A stretch of DNA of 64,000 bases, from assembly GCF_965228805.1 (NCBI RefSeq), contig NZ_CBDDIE010000001.1:62001-126000 (forward strand), read 5' to 3'. The notes below the pieces were generated by a model. It had not been told where the DNA came from. It saw only the letters and a list, made by a program, of their open reading frames with translations, and did no database searches. Positions 24,746 through 33,644 of the stretch are shown piece after piece. How positions within the stretch are numbered: position 1 is the stretch's first letter; each line of letters opens with the position of its first letter. The position numbers and the translations under genes were made by a program. Source of the stretch: JASBTN01 sp965228805. GTDB taxonomy: Bacteria; Pseudomonadota; Alphaproteobacteria; Rhodobacterales; Rhodobacteraceae.

Positions 24746-25801
24746 ATGAACTCCCATGGTCCTGATATTCTGGAAGAACATGATCCTGAGGCAGAAAGCC
24801 CCTTCGAGGCCGAAACCGCCGAAGAAGATCTGTGGTTCCTCCCTGGGCCTCCCGAGGACGAACCACCCCATCTGCCGCCCTTGCCTCGCGCCGAACCCGG
24901 CGAAGCTTCGCTGGTCATCGAATGGGTTTCTGCGCAAGCGGATCTGGCCAAGGAACTCGCGCAAACCGCCGTCCGTTTCGGTGCGCTCGACGACAGATTG
25001 CAGCGCGGTCCGGAAGGTTGGCGGCATCGGCTGGCACTGCAGGAAGCTTCCGCGCTCAGCTGGCTGTCCGGCGAACGGGTGACCGCGGATCGTCTTGGCC
25101 TATGGCAAGCGATGCGGGTCGGTGCCACAGGTGGGGATACGGCAGCCCTTCAGCGTGCCGCCTGGGCCGTTCGACGGCTGTCCTCACAGGCCGGACCACA
25201 GTCGGACCTCGCCGGTTTTCTGGGCCGCCATGATGTTGACGGATCCGATCCCCTGTCTGACCGCATTGCCGGTTGGCAGGCGGTGATGGAGACCGCCGGA
25301 GCATTGCACCCCCTCGCCCGCGCCTGTTTCGCCCTGACCCTCTGGCCCCGCGCCGGGATCGGTCCCGAGGGATCAGTCCTGGAAGGCGCCGTGGTTGCTG
25401 CACGCCTCGGGGCTGAAGCCGGGTTCGGCGGCGCCAGGTTTCTCCCCCTTCCGCTGGGGAGCGCCCTGGATCTTCGGACCTCTGGCCCGGTGCGGCACCG
25501 TTTGGGGCTCTGGCTACGGCAGGTCGATCAGGCCCTCCTCTCCGCGATGCGGCAACTCGACCGTTTGGAAGCTTGGGAGGCCGAGGCCGAGTCCCGTACC
25601 GCGGTTCTGTCCGGACGCACCCCGCCCTTGCTTTTGCTGGCACTGCGGGATTGGCCGCTGTTGACCGCATCAATGGCCGAGGGTCAGACCGGGGCCAGCC
25701 GCGCCGCTGTTCAACGAAACCTGGCCTGGTTTCACGCGGCAGGCCTGGTCCAAGAAGTCACCGGACACGGTCGCTTCCGTGTTTGGCGTGCGGCAATCTG
25801 A
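24746..25801 (+). CDS. Plasmid-associated helical protein with C-terminal winged helix (DUF1403-like)
   Basis: The protein is 351 residues: an acidic N-terminal tail (about 1-50), a helical core (GALDDRLQRGPEGWRHRLALQEASALSWLSGE) that resembles the DUF1403 family found beside rhizobial repABC operons, and a C-terminal winged helix (about 318-348, GASRAAVQRNLAWFHAAGLVQEVTGHGRF). The DUF1403 match is from memory of the family and is tentative. It is divergent from the recombinase and convergent with repC, with parS-like sites in between. A palindrome directly precedes the start. A role in plasmid maintenance or copy control is plausible but unproven. Confidence 0.6.
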   Translation: MNSHGPDILEEHDPEAESPFEAETAEEDLWFLPGPPEDEPPHLPPLPRAEPGEASLVIEWVSAQADLAKELAQTAVRFGALDDRLQRGPEGWRHRLALQEASALSWLSGERVTADRLGLWQAMRVGATGGDTAALQRAAWAVRRLSSQAGPQSDLAGFLGRHDVDGSDPLSDRIAGWQAVMETAGALHPLARACFALTLWPRAGIGPEGSVLEGAVVAARLGAEAGFGGARFLPLPLGSALDLRTSGPVRHRLGLWLRQVDQALLSAMRQLDRLEAWEAEAESRTAVLSGRTPPLLLLALRDWPLLTASMAEGQTGASRAAVQRNLAWFHAAGLVQEVTGHGRFRVWRAAI

Positions 25802-25807
25802 GCTCCA

Positions 25808-25823
25808 GTTCACAGTTGTGAAC
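25808..25823. promoter_or_regulatory. parS: parS-like palindrome, copy 1
   Basis: GTTCACA-GT-TGTGAAC fits the repABC centromere pattern GTTNNNNGCNNNNAAC except for the central dinucleotide (GT for GC). Confidence 0.6.
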
Positions 25824-25838
25824 TTCCCCGTCCGCCTA

Positions 25839-25860
25839 TGAGTTCACAGCTGTGAACTCA
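25839..25860. promoter_or_regulatory. parS: parS-like palindrome, copy 2, overlapping repC stop
   Basis: The core GTTCACAGCTGTGAAC at 25842-25857 matches GTTNNNNGCNNNNAAC exactly and is extended to a perfect 22-bp palindrome. It overlaps the repC stop codon. RepB is expected to bind here. Confidence 0.75.
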
Positions 25861-27090
25861 TGCTGCCTCCCGCCGCATCAAGGCCATGATCATCGGGCCG
25901 GAAGAAAACGCACCGGCGGTCGCCTTGCCACTCAGATGCCGCAGATATCCCCCGGGCGAGCGGATGTCGCCGAAGCGCTCCAGCATAGCCGCGACGACCA
26001 CAGCGGCTTCCTCGGGTCCCATCGCCCGCCGGGCTTCATCCCAGGCGGATGGCGAAATACCCATCATGGGCCGAACCAGATCTGCAGCACGGACCAGCTC
26101 ATGCCAATACCGGATCTTGCCATCGGTATAGCTCTGTATTTCGCCACAGGCGGACAGCACCAACCCCAGTGGCAGGTTCGGCCGCTTGTCATCCGGGTCG
26201 ACGGGTTCGGGATCGTCCTGCTCGATCTCGGTTGAGGCCACGTTAACGGAGAGCTCGGCCCCCGCCGCCCGCCCTTTGGCTTTTTCAAAGCAAAGTTCAG
26301 AATCATGAGAGTCTATATTTGAATTCTGGTAGTGCTGTTCATTTTGAACATCACTGGTGCTCATATCTTCTGTTTCAGGTGGATCCAGTGCAATGCGCGC
26401 CCTGTCCAGCGCAGCTTGCAACTCACGCTCCAGCAGCTCCAGATCCTCCTGCCCCAGCTTACGGCGAAGGTCACGAGCAATGAGACGTGCGCGGTCCGAC
26501 AGTTCGGTCCAGAACGGCAGGTCAGGGCGCATCTCGGCGCCATACTTCGCCAGCCCGGCCAGGTCGCGGCGCATCAGGCTCACGGCCTCGCGCAGACGCT
26601 TCAGGCGCTCCTCAGCGGCCCGCAGGGCCTCGGCGGCCTCACAGAATTCAGGAAACCGGGTGGCCAGCGGCGTCAGGTCGAAGCCGAAGCTGACCTTCTC
26701 GTCGCCATAGCGCCGTGCGTAGCGCTTGCCATTGGGGCTGTCACGCCGCACCACGATGCCGGCAGCGACCAGATGGGCCAGATGGCGGCGCATGGTCGAA
26801 CAGGGCATGCCGTTCAGCCGCTCGCAGATCGCCTTGTTCGAGGGATGCACGACCAGATCGCTGTCATTGCCGCCCAGAACCGTCGCCTGGTGGAAGCTGA
26901 CCAGCGCCTGCAACACGGTCATATCGCGATCGGAAAGCCCAAACACGGTGCGCGCCGCCGACAGCTCGCGCAGGGCCTCCCACTTGTTGACGCCCTGGGG
27001 CGGAAGATCACGGGTGGTGTGTGCCTGGTGCGCCAGATGCGCAGCCTCGACCATTCGCCGAAACGGCGTTACGGGGGTATAGCCTGTCAT
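25858..27090 (-). CDS. repC: Plasmid replication initiator RepC
   Basis: RepC is the only protein needed to initiate repABC-plasmid replication. The 410-residue protein has the family N-terminal winged-helix region (TVFGLSDRDMTVLQALVSFHQATVLG, then VHPSNKAICERLNGMPCSTMRRHLAHLVAAGIV) and a C-terminal domain with MGISPSAWDEARRAMGPEEAAVVVAAMLERF. A coding stretch around residues 235-275 is markedly AT-rich and is the probable origin. It is the third gene of repA-repB-repC, separated from repB by 176 bp that holds a candidate antisense RNA. Its ribosome site is weak, as expected for a translationally controlled repC. Confidence 0.93.
   Translation of the reverse strand: MTGYTPVTPFRRMVEAAHLAHQAHTTRDLPPQGVNKWEALRELSAARTVFGLSDRDMTVLQALVSFHQATVLGGNDSDLVVHPSNKAICERLNGMPCSTMRRHLAHLVAAGIVVRRDSPNGKRYARRYGDEKVSFGFDLTPLATRFPEFCEAAEALRAAEERLKRLREAVSLMRRDLAGLAKYGAEMRPDLPFWTELSDRARLIARDLRRKLGQEDLELLERELQAALDRARIALDPPETEDMSTSDVQNEQHYQNSNIDSHDSELCFEKAKGRAAGAELSVNVASTEIEQDDPEPVDPDDKRPNLPLGLVLSACGEIQSYTDGKIRYWHELVRAADLVRPMMGISPSAWDEARRAMGPEEAAVVVAAMLERFGDIRSPGGYLRHLSGKATAGAFSSGPMIMALMRREAA
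26276..26385. other. oriV: Candidate origin of replication (AT-rich segment inside repC)
   Basis: By direct count, 26281-26380 is 35 percent G+C, far below its surroundings. In repABC replicons oriV lies in an AT-rich part of repC. The encoded residues are a polar, low-complexity linker, consistent with a sequence kept for DNA function. Confidence 0.55.
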
Positions 27091-27167
27091 TTTTCATCAC
27101 GAAGACAAAGAAATCCCGTTCCGCGAATCACTTTGGACTTGCGGTTATTGGCCACGGACTTTAGCTT

Positions 27168-27228
27168 GAAGGTGCTAGAAACAAGTCTGGGTCTCGTGGA
27201 GCGTCGTCTTTGCGGGACCTTTTCTTTT
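27168..27228 (+). ncRNA. Candidate counter-transcribed RNA controlling repC
   Basis: The repB-repC gap of repABC plasmids encodes an antisense RNA. On the plus strand here a stem GGTCTCG (27190) / CGGGACC (27213) is followed by TTTTCTTTT, a good intrinsic terminator pointing opposite to repABC. The promoter is uncertain (TTGGAC or TTGCGG near 27133-27144). The repC leader also has a possible CCGC/GCGG stem at 27121-27144. Confidence 0.5.
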
Positions 27229-27266
27229 GCCGGTCGTGCCTCCTTTCTGCTCGGTTGCTCTTTTCC

Positions 27267-28271
27267 TCAATCTTCCGCCTGCTGCAGCCAGCGGGCGTGA
27301 AGGTCGTTGATCAAATCCTGGGCCTCGGCCTCGACCCATTGCGCGAAAGCGCCATCCTCAAGCACCAGCTGCACGCCCTTGGCAGTACGCTGGACCGAGC
27401 CGGCCGCCTGGCCGTTCACCGACAGCGAGCGCTTGCGCGGGGCAGGGGGCTTGGCGTTGGGTTTGGCCGGTTTGGGCGCGGACACGGCCTTCAACACCGC
27501 GTCAAAGGCGGCGCGCGACGGGTCCTCGTCGCCGTCATCCTCGCCCACGAGCCGCGACAGGGCGGCGTCGCTGCGCGCGCCCTCGGCCACTTCGATCAGA
27601 CGGGCAGGGGCGGCCTGACTGTCGGCCATGCCGCGTGCCAGCGCATCCCATTTCGGGCGGCCGACACCGTGCGCCGGGCCGATGGCACGCACCAGGTCTT
27701 CGCCGACCGCTTCAACCACGGAGATTGCCATCGACACGGCGGATTTGGTCACGGTCAGAACCTCGGCCACCTGAGACTGGTTGCCGAAGCCCGAGGCCAC
27801 GAGGCTCTGCGCCAACAGGGCCTTTTCGATGAAGCTCAGATCACGGCGCGCCATGTTTTCCGAGATCTGCGCGCGCAGGGCGGCGTCCTCGTCCATCGAG
27901 GCGACCAGGGCACGGACCTTGGCGACCTTGTCGGACTGGCGGATCGCCTCAAGCCGGCGTCGGCCATAGATCAGCAGATAACGGTCCGCGTCCTTCGGGT
28001 CACGCCGGACCAGGATCGGCACGGTCTGTCCGTTGGTCTCGATCGCTTCGCGCAGGTCAATCACGTCGGCGGGATCCAGTCGATCCTCGATCCGCGTATC
28101 AGTGATTGACGTAGGGTCAAGCTCCCAGACGTGATGGGCATCGACCGCATCCCGCGCCGAGCGAAGCGCCCGGTTCGAGGACATCATCGACGGCGCCGAC
28201 GCGGGCGAGGGCGCCCCGGCGGCTGCCAGATTGTCCAGAAGCGACATGCGTTGTTTTCTGCTGCTCGTCAT
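27267..28271 (-). CDS. repB: Plasmid partition protein RepB (ParB family)
   Basis: RepB binds the parS sites and works with RepA in segregation. The 334-residue protein has the ParB N-terminal domain (LREAIETNGQTVPILVRRDP, then YLLIYGRRRLEAIRQSDKVAKVRALV and AQISENMARRDLSFIEKALLAQSL) and a HTH (NQSQVAEVLTVTKSAVSMAISV). Length is usual for RepB. GGAGG precedes the ATG at 28271. It follows repA by 57 bp. Confidence 0.93.
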   Translation of the reverse strand: MTSSRKQRMSLLDNLAAAGAPSPASAPSMMSSNRALRSARDAVDAHHVWELDPTSITDTRIEDRLDPADVIDLREAIETNGQTVPILVRRDPKDADRYLLIYGRRRLEAIRQSDKVAKVRALVASMDEDAALRAQISENMARRDLSFIEKALLAQSLVASGFGNQSQVAEVLTVTKSAVSMAISVVEAVGEDLVRAIGPAHGVGRPKWDALARGMADSQAAPARLIEVAEGARSDAALSRLVGEDDGDEDPSRAAFDAVLKAVSAPKPAKPNAKPPAPRKRSLSVNGQAAGSVQRTAKGVQLVLEDGAFAQWVEAEAQDLINDLHARWLQQAED

Positions 28272-28328
28272 TTTCGCCTCCTATCAGTCTCTATTGGCCC
28301 AAATAGGGTCTCATTGGCTGCGCCCCTC

Positions 28329-29546
28329 CTACCGACCCCAGGTCTGCTGGATCAGCGCCGAAATCTCGTCATTCACCGCATTCAGGCTCTCGATCGCCCG
28401 GTCATAGGTCGACCGGGTGAAGGCGCTGCGTTCGACCTCATAGAGGGTCTGTTTCGTCAGGCCGGCATCCGAAATGGCGGTGGATTTGAGCATCGGCGCA
28501 TTCAGCACCTTGTCGCCATACATGGTGCGCAAAAACGCGACGATCCGGTTCTGCGGCGCGTCGGAGGGTTCATAGCGCGTCAACAAATAGCGCATCCAGT
28601 CATGCGACATGTCCGCACCGCTTTCGGCGATCACGTCCATCAGGTCCGCAGTCATGCGCAGGAACTGCGACATGGACATGACGTCCAGCATCTCGGGGTG
28701 GATGGTCACCAGAACCCCGGTTGCAGCCGACAGGGCCGACATGGTCAGGAAGCCCAGCTGCGGCGGGCAGTCGATCACCACCACGTCATAGTCCGAATCG
28801 ACCTGGGATAGAGCCTCTTTCACCCGGAAGAAGAACAGACCGGCGTGGCCCTGGGACAGGGCGCGCGGCGTGTCATGTTCGAACTCCATCAGTTCCAGGT
28901 TGCCCGGGATGAGGTCGAGATTCGGGATATAGGTCTTGCGGATCACCGAGCTGATCGGCGCCGGGTCGTCATAGCGGATCGCGTCATAAAGCGTGCCGCC
29001 GTCGGTCAGATCATACTCCGGCTGCACGCCATGCAGCGCGGTCAGGGACGCTTGCGGATCCAGGTCGATCGCCAGCACGCGGTAGCCCTTGAGCGCCAGG
29101 CGTTGGGCCAGATGCGCCGAGGTCGTGGTCTTGCCCGACCCGCCCTTGAAATTCATTACGCCGATGATCTGCAGGTGGTCACCTTCGCGACGGCCGGGCA
29201 GGTAATCCCCTGTTTTTCTAGCATTTTTGTCCAGGAACACGCGCAATTCCTGGATATCGGCAGCGGAGTAGATGCGCCGATTGCCGGGCGTCAGCTCGGG
29301 CGAGGGGCCCTTACCGTCCAGATGCAGTTTGCGCAGATAACTGTCGTTTACGCCCAGAAGTGCGGCCGCCTCACCGGATGTGAATTTACGCATCTCCTTG
29401 GCCGCATCGGGGGGAAACAGACTCTCACGCTGGGCATGGAGCTGCGTGGCCAGCCATTCGGAATGCTCACGAATGACGGCGTTGAGATCCTCGTGCAGGG
29501 CGCCGTCTTGCGGATCGCTCTTGTGCTCTGCCACGGTGCTGTCCAT
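28329..29546 (-). CDS. repA: Plasmid partition ATPase RepA (ParA family)
   Basis: RepA is the partition ATPase and autorepressor of repABC. The 405-residue protein has an N-terminal MerR-like HTH (FTSGEAAALLGVNDSYLRKLHLDGKGPSPELTPGNRRIYSAADI) and a deviant Walker A (NFKGGSGKTTTSAHLAQ), with Walker B region VVVIDCPPQLGFLTMSAL. The start at 29546 gives the family length; an open extension to 29606 has no ribosome site. First gene of the operon. Confidence 0.93.
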   Translation of the reverse strand: MDSTVAEHKSDPQDGALHEDLNAVIREHSEWLATQLHAQRESLFPPDAAKEMRKFTSGEAAALLGVNDSYLRKLHLDGKGPSPELTPGNRRIYSAADIQELRVFLDKNARKTGDYLPGRREGDHLQIIGVMNFKGGSGKTTTSAHLAQRLALKGYRVLAIDLDPQASLTALHGVQPEYDLTDGGTLYDAIRYDDPAPISSVIRKTYIPNLDLIPGNLELMEFEHDTPRALSQGHAGLFFFRVKEALSQVDSDYDVVVIDCPPQLGFLTMSALSAATGVLVTIHPEMLDVMSMSQFLRMTADLMDVIAESGADMSHDWMRYLLTRYEPSDAPQNRIVAFLRTMYGDKVLNAPMLKSTAISDAGLTKQTLYEVERSAFTRSTYDRAIESLNAVNDEISALIQQTWGR

Positions 29547-29729
29547 TCTTGTCCCACCTGTACCTGCGACGCCGGGGCGCCGGACCGCTCGAAGGCCAGT
29601 CTGCATGCGGGCTGTCTGCGTCGGGTTTTGCCTGCGGACAATCCGTGTTCACGGAAACTGGCGTTTTTCGCTTCTTTTTCGTGACTATTGGCGAAGACAA
29701 CAGATTCTTGCAAGTGTTTTCTATATCTT

Positions 29730-29755
29730 GTGGTGGTTTACCCGGGCTCCACCAC
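29730..29755. promoter_or_regulatory. Inverted repeat upstream of repA
   Basis: GTGGTGG and CCACCAC arms with a 12-bp spacer lie in the 265-bp gap between the ABC-transporter operon end (29812) and repA start. It may be the RepA operator or a terminator for the transporter operon; the lack of a T-run on the minus strand favours an operator. Confidence 0.4.
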
Positions 29756-29811
29756 GCAAGACACGAGGCTAGGACGGTGCACCGGCCCCGCGCAAAGGGG
29801 AGGGCAGGGGG

Positions 29812-31443
29812 TCAGCGCGCCCCGGCGCCCTCTGCCATGCGGCGGTCGAGCCAGTCGGGATCCATCTCGGGCACCGAGGACAGCAGGAGCTGCGTGTAGT
29901 CGGGGTAGGGGGGCGCAAGCACCGTATCCTTCAGACCCTGTTCCACCACACGCCCGTTCAGCATGACGACGATCTCGTCGGAAATCGCCTCGACCGTGGC
30001 GATGTCATGGGTGATGAACAGGTAGGAAATCCCACGTTCCTTCTGCAGCCGCATGAGCAGGCGCAGGATGCCTTCCTGCACGATCTGGTCGAGGGCCGAG
30101 GTGACCTCGTCACAGATCATGACCTCGGGATCGGCGGCGAGCGCCCGGGCGATGCAGATGCGTTGCTTCTGCCCGCCCGACAGCTCGCTGGGCAGCCGGT
30201 CGTAGAAGCTTTCGTTCAGCTCGATCGCCTCCAGCAGTTCGATCACCCGGGCCTCCTTCGCACGGCCCTTGAGGCCGTGGTAGAACTCCAGCGGGCGGCC
30301 GATGATCTCGCCCACCGTTTGGCGCGGGTTCATCGCGGTGTCGGCCATCTGATAGATCATCTGGATGCGCTGTTTCTGATCGCGGCTGCGCGCCTTGAGC
30401 TGGGCGGGCAGGGGGGTGCCGTTGAAGCGCACCGTGCCGTTTTCAGCGGGCAGAAGCCCGGTCACAACACGGGCAGTGGTAGACTTGCCCGAGCCGCTTT
30501 CACCAACGATAGAGACTGTTTTTCCGCGCGGCAGGCGGATCGAGACGTCATGCAGCACCCGCATCGAAGCGCTGTAGCCCGCGTCGATGCCGTCGATCTC
30601 CAACACGGTATCGTCGGACTGTTCGGCCTGTTTGTGCAGGGCGCGCACGGACCAGAGGGATTTGGTGTAATCCTCGCGCGGGGCGGCGAGCATCTGGCGG
30701 GTTTCGGCCTCTTCCACCTCTTCGCCGTAACGCAGCACCTTGATGCGGTCGGCCATCTGGGCGACCACGGCGAGGTCATGGGTGATGTAGATCGCGGCGG
30801 TGTGAAACTCTTCCACAATTTTGCGCATGGCGGTCAGCACCTCGACCTGGGTGGTCACGTCGAGCGCGGTGGTCGGTTCGTCGAAGATGATCAGGTCCGG
30901 GCGCGGCGACATGGCCATGGCGGTCATGATGCGCTGGAGCTGCCCGCCGGAAACCTGGTGCGGATAGCGTTCGCCGATGGTGGCGGGGTGGGGCAGGGAC
31001 AGCGCGTCAAACAAGGCGCGGGCGTCATCACGCGCGGCCTTGTCGTTCTGCAACCCTTCGCGCACGGTGGCCGCAACGGTCTGATCCAGCAGGCGATGGG
31101 CCGGGTTGAACGACGCGGCGGCGGATTGCGCGACATAGGCGATGCGGCTGCCCCAGATATGCTGCAACTCGCGCTGGGACTTGGCGCGCAGGTCCATGCC
31201 GTCGAAGCGGATCGTGCCGCCGGTGATACGACAACCGGGCTGTGTATAGCCCATCGCGGCCTTGCCCAGCGTCGATTTCCCCGCGCCGCTTTCGCCGATC
31301 AACCCCAGCACCTCGCCGCGTCTGAGCGTCAGGTCGACCCCCTTGATGATCGGGTTCCATTTCTCATCCGAAAAGCCCTCGATCCGGATATCGCGCATGT
31401 CGAGCAGCAGCTCACCGGAGGCGTCAGCAGGCATTTTATGCAT
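29812..31443 (-). CDS. Peptide-type ABC transporter, fused DppD-DppF ATPase
   Basis: The 543-residue protein has two complete ABC ATPase domains: Walker A GESGAGKST with signature VSGGQLQR in the first half, and GESGSGKST with LSGGQKQR in the second, each with a Walker B and an ITHD switch. It energises the two permeases encoded upstream. Both halves have the C-terminal extension of oligopeptide/dipeptide importers. The start at 31443 follows AAGGA. Third gene of a minus-strand oppB-oppC-oppDF operon, divergent from its probable binding protein. Confidence 0.92.
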   Translation of the reverse strand: MHKMPADASGELLLDMRDIRIEGFSDEKWNPIIKGVDLTLRRGEVLGLIGESGAGKSTLGKAAMGYTQPGCRITGGTIRFDGMDLRAKSQRELQHIWGSRIAYVAQSAAASFNPAHRLLDQTVAATVREGLQNDKAARDDARALFDALSLPHPATIGERYPHQVSGGQLQRIMTAMAMSPRPDLIIFDEPTTALDVTTQVEVLTAMRKIVEEFHTAAIYITHDLAVVAQMADRIKVLRYGEEVEEAETRQMLAAPREDYTKSLWSVRALHKQAEQSDDTVLEIDGIDAGYSASMRVLHDVSIRLPRGKTVSIVGESGSGKSTTARVVTGLLPAENGTVRFNGTPLPAQLKARSRDQKQRIQMIYQMADTAMNPRQTVGEIIGRPLEFYHGLKGRAKEARVIELLEAIELNESFYDRLPSELSGGQKQRICIARALAADPEVMICDEVTSALDQIVQEGILRLLMRLQKERGISYLFITHDIATVEAISDEIVVMLNGRVVEQGLKDTVLAPPYPDYTQLLLSSVPEMDPDWLDRRMAEGAGAR

Positions 31444-31467
31444 GGTTAGGGTCCTTTTCCGGCTGGC

Positions 31468-32385
31468 TTAATGCTCGTCCCGCAGACCGCTGGTCTTGTG
31501 CAGGAACCAGTCGACGACGAAGTTCACGGCGACGGTGATCAGCGCAATGGCGGCGGCGGGCAGAAGGGGGGTGAGCCCGGCTTTCAGGTCGAACTTGGCA
31601 AATTGCACGAGGTTCGCCGTTTCGCGCACCATGGTGCCCCAGTCGGCGGTGGGGGGCTGGATGCCGACGCCCAGGAAGCTGAGCGCGGCAATGGTCAGGA
31701 AGACGAAGCAGAAGCGCAACCCGAACTCGGCCACCAGGGGCGGCATGATATTGGGCAGGATCTCGCGCCGCATGACCCAACCCAGGCCCTCGCCGCGCAG
31801 GGTGGCGGCCTCGACATAATCCATGACGGCCACGTTCACCGCGACGGCGCGGGTCAGGCGAAAGACGCGGGTCGAATCCAGAAGCGCGATGATCAGGATC
31901 AGCGACAGCGCCGAGGAGCCGAAGATCGACAGGAGCATCAGTGCGAAGATCAGGCTGGGGATCGCCATCAGAACATCCACGCCGCGGCTGATCAGCTGGT
32001 CCAGCCAGCCGCGGTTGATGGCCGCGATCAGCCCCAGCCCGCCGCCGATCACGAAGGCCAAGAGCGTGGTGACGAAGGCGATCCCGATCGTATTGCGCGC
32101 GCCAAAGATGAGGCGCGAGAGGATATCGCGGCCGATCTGGTCGGTGCCGAACCAGTGGTCCGCCGACCAGGCGGCATAGGGCTGGGCGAAGACCTCGCTT
32201 TCGCCGTAGGGCGCGATCCAGGGGGCAAACAGCGCCAGCACCACGTAGAAGACGATGACGGCCAGGCCGAACAAAGCGGTCGGCGGGGCCTTTTTCAGCT
32301 CGATCCAGGCGCGCTGGCGGCGGGTGCGCCGGGTGCGGACATGGCCGACCTCGGCAGCGGCGGAATATGTCTCTGTTTCACTCAT
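31468..32385 (-). CDS. ABC transporter permease (OppC/DppC type)
   Basis: The 305-residue inner-membrane permease has an N-terminal OppC_N segment (FGLAVIVFYVVLALFAPWIAP), the GTDQIGRDILSR motif and a BPD_transp_1 domain with EAA loop region VMDYVEAATLRGEGLGWVMRREILPN. About six membrane helices. It overlaps oppB by 4 bp and precedes the ATPase gene by 24 bp. Confidence 0.92.
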   Translation of the reverse strand: MSETETYSAAAEVGHVRTRRTRRQRAWIELKKAPPTALFGLAVIVFYVVLALFAPWIAPYGESEVFAQPYAAWSADHWFGTDQIGRDILSRLIFGARNTIGIAFVTTLLAFVIGGGLGLIAAINRGWLDQLISRGVDVLMAIPSLIFALMLLSIFGSSALSLILIIALLDSTRVFRLTRAVAVNVAVMDYVEAATLRGEGLGWVMRREILPNIMPPLVAEFGLRFCFVFLTIAALSFLGVGIQPPTADWGTMVRETANLVQFAKFDLKAGLTPLLPAAAIALITVAVNFVVDWFLHKTSGLRDEH

Positions 32386-33362
32386 TTCGGGTGCAGAAGC
32401 CTCGGGTTCGAAAGGATGCCGATCACGTCGGCGATCAGGTTCAGAAGGATGTAGGTGGCGGCGAAGATCAGGGCGCAGGCCTGCACGACGGGGATGTCAC
32501 GCGAGCTGACCGCGTCGACCATCAGCTGGCCGACGCCCGGGTAGACGAAGACCACCTCGACCACGACGACGCCCACCACCAGATAGGCGAGGTTGAAGGC
32601 GATGACGGTGGCAATCGGCGCCAGCGCATTGGGCAGGGCGTGCAGAAGGATCACCCGCGCGGCGCTTTCACCCTTCAGCCGGGCCATCTCGATATAGGGA
32701 GACGCCAAGAGGTTGATCAGCGCGGCCCGCGTCATGCGCATCATGTGGGCGACGATGACCAGGGTCAGGGTCAGGGCGGGCAGGATGCACTTCAGAATGC
32801 GCTCGCCCAGGGGCATGCCGGGTTCGACATTGGCGAGCGACGGCAGCACCGGCCAGAGCGTGCCCAGCAGCAGGATCAGGATATAGGCCACGAAGAACTC
32901 CGGGAAGGAGATCGCGGTCAGCGTGCTGGCGGAGGCGAGCTTGTCATAGCGCGAGTTGCGCCAGAGCGCGGTGGTAATGCCCAGAAACAGCGCCATGGGC
33001 ACCGAGATCACGGCGGCGAGCCCCGCCAAGAAAAGCGTGTTCCACAGGCGTGGTGCGACCAGGTCGACCACCGGGCGCGAGCGGTCCACCCCGGAACTGT
33101 CGCGCCCCGAAAAGGAGGTGCCCAGATCGCCGGTCGCCACCGACCCCACCCAATCGAGGTAGCGCAGCCAGGCCGGTTGATCCAAGCCCAGCTCGGCCCG
33201 GAAGGCGGCGACGGTTTCCGGCGTGGCGGCCTGGCCCAGCACCGCTTCGCCGAAGTCACCGGGCAGCATCTGGATCGCCGAGAAGATGATCAGCGAGACG
33301 ATGAACAGGGTCACCAGGCCCAGGAACAGGCGTTTGAGGATCGTGGACAGAACGGGGTGCAT
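32382..33362 (-). CDS. ABC transporter permease (OppB/DppB type)
   Basis: The 326-residue permease has the N-terminal membrane anchor KRLFLGLVTLFIVSLIIFSAIQMLPGD typical of DppB, a periplasmic domain and the permease core with EAA-like loop IEMARLKGESAARVILLHALPNAL and GVVVVEVVFVYPGVGQLMVDAV. It is the promoter-proximal gene of the minus-strand transporter operon, divergent from the solute-binding protein gene across a 282-bp gap. Confidence 0.92.
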   Translation of the reverse strand: MHPVLSTILKRLFLGLVTLFIVSLIIFSAIQMLPGDFGEAVLGQAATPETVAAFRAELGLDQPAWLRYLDWVGSVATGDLGTSFSGRDSSGVDRSRPVVDLVAPRLWNTLFLAGLAAVISVPMALFLGITTALWRNSRYDKLASASTLTAISFPEFFVAYILILLLGTLWPVLPSLANVEPGMPLGERILKCILPALTLTLVIVAHMMRMTRAALINLLASPYIEMARLKGESAARVILLHALPNALAPIATVIAFNLAYLVVGVVVVEVVFVYPGVGQLMVDAVSSRDIPVVQACALIFAATYILLNLIADVIGILSNPRLLHPK

Positions 33363-33448
33363 GGGCGGTCCTTGCAGGATTTCGGGGGGCCGTCAGGCAG
33401 GTGCGGGCAAGCCTAGACAAAGCCGGACGGGGACATTTGCGAAAAAAT

Positions 33449-33465
33449 CCGGGCCAATGACCCGG
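33449..33465. promoter_or_regulatory. Inverted repeat in oppB/binding-protein divergent region
   Basis: CCGGG-ccaatga-CCCGG is flanked by GAAAA on the left and TTTTC on the right, extending the symmetry. It could be an operator for the divergent promoters, or a terminator-like hairpin since T-rich sequence follows on the plus strand. Confidence 0.4.
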
Positions 33466-33644
33466 TTTTCTTTGTTTGCCTGAACGCCGGTTGCTCGGTG
33501 ACGGTCAGCGCGAACCGGGGCGGGCCGAGAAAGGCTCTGATCTACCGGAAAAGCACCGAATCCCCCCTTGCCCCCGTAGGGCAGGGTGCGGGGCGCGGGG
33601 CGCGTAACGATCAACACACATCGCATCAACCGGGAGGACCCCTG

